From Megascapheus bottae (taxonomy: Eukaryota; Chordata; Mammalia; Rodentia; Geomyidae), in the NCBI GenBank assembly GCA_024803745.1, contig JANJXV010000099.1:62001-126000 (forward strand): a stretch of 64,000 bases of DNA, written 5' to 3'. Each line of letters opens with the position of its first letter. The first letter of the stretch is position 1. Under the pieces are notes generated by a model. That model was given only the letters and a program-made list of their open reading frames with translations. It searched no databases and had not been told where the DNA came from. The position numbers and the translations under genes were made by a program. Shown in pieces: positions 61,690-64,000 of the stretch.

Positions 61690-61835
61690 GATTCCTCTTA
61701 GAGTCATTGTATGTTCACAGAGTTTGATCTCACACACTGTAGGGCCCTGGTTGGCTTTGACCTGTGATCCTAAGCCCTGAGCCTCCTAAGTAGCTGAAAT
61801 TAAGTTGTGAGCCAGCATGATGGCTTCCATTCTTT
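61690..61835 (-). mobile_element. B1-like SINE part (minus), degenerate
   Basis: GTTGGCTTTGACCTGTGATC, GAGCCTCCTAAGTAGCTGAA, TTGTGAGCCAGCATGATGG. Confidence 0.7.
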
Positions 61836-61872
61836 TTTCTACAAAAATATATGTAGTTATCTAAAATATATC

Positions 61873-62990
61873 TATAGCTGAAAAAAATGAATCTCTCCCA
61901 AACAAATCTTCAAAGAAACAACCATCCTATTAAAAGGTGGGCTAAAGACTTAAAAGAGTATTCTCTGAAGAAAAAATTAAAATGGGCTTTAGACACATGA
62001 AGAAATGCTCCATATCTCTAGCAATAAGGGAAATGAAAATCAAAACAACTTTGAGATTCCACCTGACTCCAGTCAGAATGGCCATTATCAAAAAATCTAA
62101 TAAGAGATACTGGTGGGGAAGTGACCAGGTGGGATCACACCTACACTGTTGGTGTGAGTGTAAACTCGTTCAACCACTAGGGAAAGCAGTGTGGTGGTTC
62201 CTCAAAAGACTGAACATAGAGCTCCCCTATGATCCAGCAAATCCACTACTTGGCATCTACCCAATTGTCCAGAAAAAAGGACATACTAAAGCCACTACCA
62301 CAATGATGCTCATTGCAGCACTATTTACCATAGCAAAGCTATGAAACCAACCCAGATGCCACTCAGTAGATGACTGAATCAAGAAGATGTGGTACTTATA
62401 CACAATGGAATGCTATGCTGCCATCAGAAGGAATGACATCGCCCCATTTGTAAGGAAATGGAAAGACTTGGAAAAATTCATATTAAGTGAAGCAGCCAGA
62501 CCCAAAGAAACATAAGCTCAATGGTTTCCCTCATTTGTAATAATTAGTTCACATCTAGGACTCTCCTAGAAGAGGATTACAATAACTCAAAAACCTAGGT
62601 ATATAAGATCATATAGGATGAGACTAAATGAAAGGATCTCTAGGATATGGGAACAAGAGCTATATCTTGTGTCATCGTTGCTCTTAACCTTGTGTGATTT
62701 TTGTCTTTAACTACTATGTTATTTCTCATCTCTTATTTTGCCCTTTGGTTAATGTCAGATTGTTACTGTATCTGATTTTTCCCTGGCATATTGTATATAT
62801 GTTTATTTGTTTATGTCAAATAGGAAAGGGAAGGGGGGAAACAAGATGATTGGGAAGGGGAGGGGAGAGGGAACTGGGGACAAATACATGTGGAGTGGAA
62901 TAAATGTGTGAGAAGTAATGCAGTCCACTACCTGTAAATGTAATCGTAACCACTCTATACATTACCCTGAAAATAAAAAAGAGACTATAA
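61873..62990 (+). mobile_element. Older 5'-truncated L1, 3' end (plus)
   Basis: Holds the last part of ORF2 and a 3' UTR related to the array L1, but clearly diverged. Readable ORF2 sequence includes [19 protein letters not shown] and a C-terminal zinc knuckle in which GCG is replaced by GSD. The end of ORF2 is near 62530. A G-rich 3' UTR tract lies at 62824-62880 and the element ends in AATAAAAAAGAGAC near 62980. Confidence 0.88.
61982..62344 (+). pseudogene. L1 ORF2 C-terminal fragment
   Basis: 120 codons from HMKKCSISLAI to FTIAKL, ending in TGA where the family continues. The zinc knuckle has lost its second Cys. It belongs to the truncated element at 61873-62990 and is not expressed as a gene. 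Confidence 0.85.
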
Positions 62991-62998
62991 AAATATCT

Positions 62999-63056
62999 GT
63001 AGAAAATGAGGTTGGATGATGGAAACAACCAGATGCCCTACTACAAAAAATGTGAT

Positions 63057-63111
<55 letters not shown>

Positions 63112-63665
63112 GGAATGATATATAGCCAACCGACAAGATAAAATAATGGCATTCTCGGGGAAGTGGATGAAAAGGAAAACAATCATATTAACTGAAGTAA
63201 GCCAAACTCAAAGGAACATAGGCCCAAGAGTCTCCCTCATTTGTCAAATTCAGTAGAAACCTTGGGCTCTGCTACCAGAGATTTACAATAGAACAAAATC
63301 TAGAGACATCGTGACAAATAGTATGACACTAAATGTAAGGACCTCCAAGATAAAGAAACAAAACTCATATAATGAGTGATTGTTGTCCTTAATGAACTAT
63401 GTGATCTCTTATCTCTTTTGCTATCCCTTGGTTATATCATATTGTTACAATATTTCACCTTGTTTTCTGATATATTTCATATGTGCCTAATTGGTTATTT
63501 GAAATTGGATGGGGAAGGGGGGAAATGAAAATGATTGGGGGTAGGGGAAGGGAAATGGGGACCATATCATTACATGGGGTATCAAAGTTTGAGAAGTAAT
63601 GCACCTTCTATCTGGTGAATATAATGTAACCCTTCTATAAATTACAATAAATATAAATACATAAA
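62999..63665 (+). mobile_element. Second older L1 3' fragment with internal CA repeat (plus)
   Basis: Begins near the end of ORF2 (ACCAGATGCCCTACTAC), is interrupted by a CA expansion and continues with TGAAGTAAGCCAAACTCAAA and a 3' UTR close to that of the array L1 (GATTGTTGTCCTTAATGAAC). The G-rich tract is at 63509-63560. It ends ATTACAATAAATATAAATAC. Confidence 0.85.
63057..63110. repeat. CA microsatellite inside an L1 fragment
   Basis: About 25 CA units between GTGATA and AATGGAATGATA, the place where related L1 copies have a short TACACAATGG. Confidence 0.97.
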
Positions 63666-64000
63666 AAGAAGATCTGCACAGAAAAAAATAATAATGGCAT
63701 TTTTGGGGTAGTGGATGAAATTAGAGTGAATCCTGTTGAGTGAGATAAGTCAAGACCAAGGAACAAAAGGTACATGATATCCTTAATATATGGATATTAG
63801 TTTCAAACAGTAGTAGAGCGATGATTGAATAGTTGATACCCAAAGTTCTGGACATAATTTTGGAGATATAAACATAACTACATAGACATAAAAATCTACG
63901 GTAGACTATACACTCTATAGACATGTGTATTATTATAGATTAATCTGTATCTATGACATACAAAGACTCAGCTTAATTTTTACTATATTCTAAAATCTAT
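63666..64000 (+). mobile_element. Third, oldest L1 3' fragment (plus), tentative
   Basis: GTTGAGTGAGATAAGTCAAG with following GGATATTAGTTTCAAACAG resembles the end-of-ORF2/3' UTR region of older L1 families. It continues past the window edge. No open frame of note. Confidence 0.5.

Noticed and set aside
62962..63186. Val-Cys-repeat frames on the minus strand
   Set aside because: Translation of the CA microsatellite.

Overview
The window is nuclear genomic DNA of a rodent. It contains LINE-1 (L1) retrotransposons, a dense scatter of tRNA-derived ID-type SINEs and B1-like/ID composite SINEs, and an exon-intron KRAB zinc-finger gene. The SINE consensus is most like elements I associate with geomyoid rodents (kangaroo rats, pocket mice). 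That placement comes from memory of SINE families and is only moderately secure. I see no bacterial, viral or plasmid features.

Layout. (1) 1-38541 is a head-to-tail array with a period of about 7.41-7.42 kb. Each unit is one near-full-length L1 on the + strand (about 6.0 kb) plus a 1.37 kb non-L1 spacer. Six L1 copies are present, called A to F here. A is cut by the left window edge and F is cut inside ORF2 at the right edge of the array. There are five spacers. Every copy long enough to show them carries the same disabling lesions, so the units multiplied as DNA (tandem duplication and unequal exchange), not by separate retrotransposition. (2) 38542-41300 is intergenic and SINE-rich, with an old L1 relic. 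(3) 41306-46445 is a KRAB-C2H2 zinc-finger gene with correctly placed KRAB-A, KRAB-B and zinc-finger exons. The last exon is broken by stops, a frameshift and lost zinc ligands. (4) 46447-53749 holds SINEs, microsatellites, two opposite-facing L1 ORF2 fragments and unassigned sequence. (5) 53750-55097 is a diverged copy of the array spacer in inverted orientation. It leads directly into 55225-56590, two exons of a decayed Ral-GDS-like (RasGEF-N) gene, which suggests where the spacer came from. (6) 56591-61870 is unassigned sequence, many SINEs and a large GA/GACA microsatellite. (7) 61873-64000 holds the 3' ends of older L1 copies, one containing an expanded CA repeat.

No gene in the window looks clearly functional. 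The L1 proteins would be ORF1p (RNA-binding coiled-coil trimer) and ORF2p (endonuclease plus reverse transcriptase), but no copy has an intact ORF1 or ORF2. The KRAB-ZNF and Ral-GDS-like loci retain introns, so they are duplicated, not retroposed, pseudogenes.
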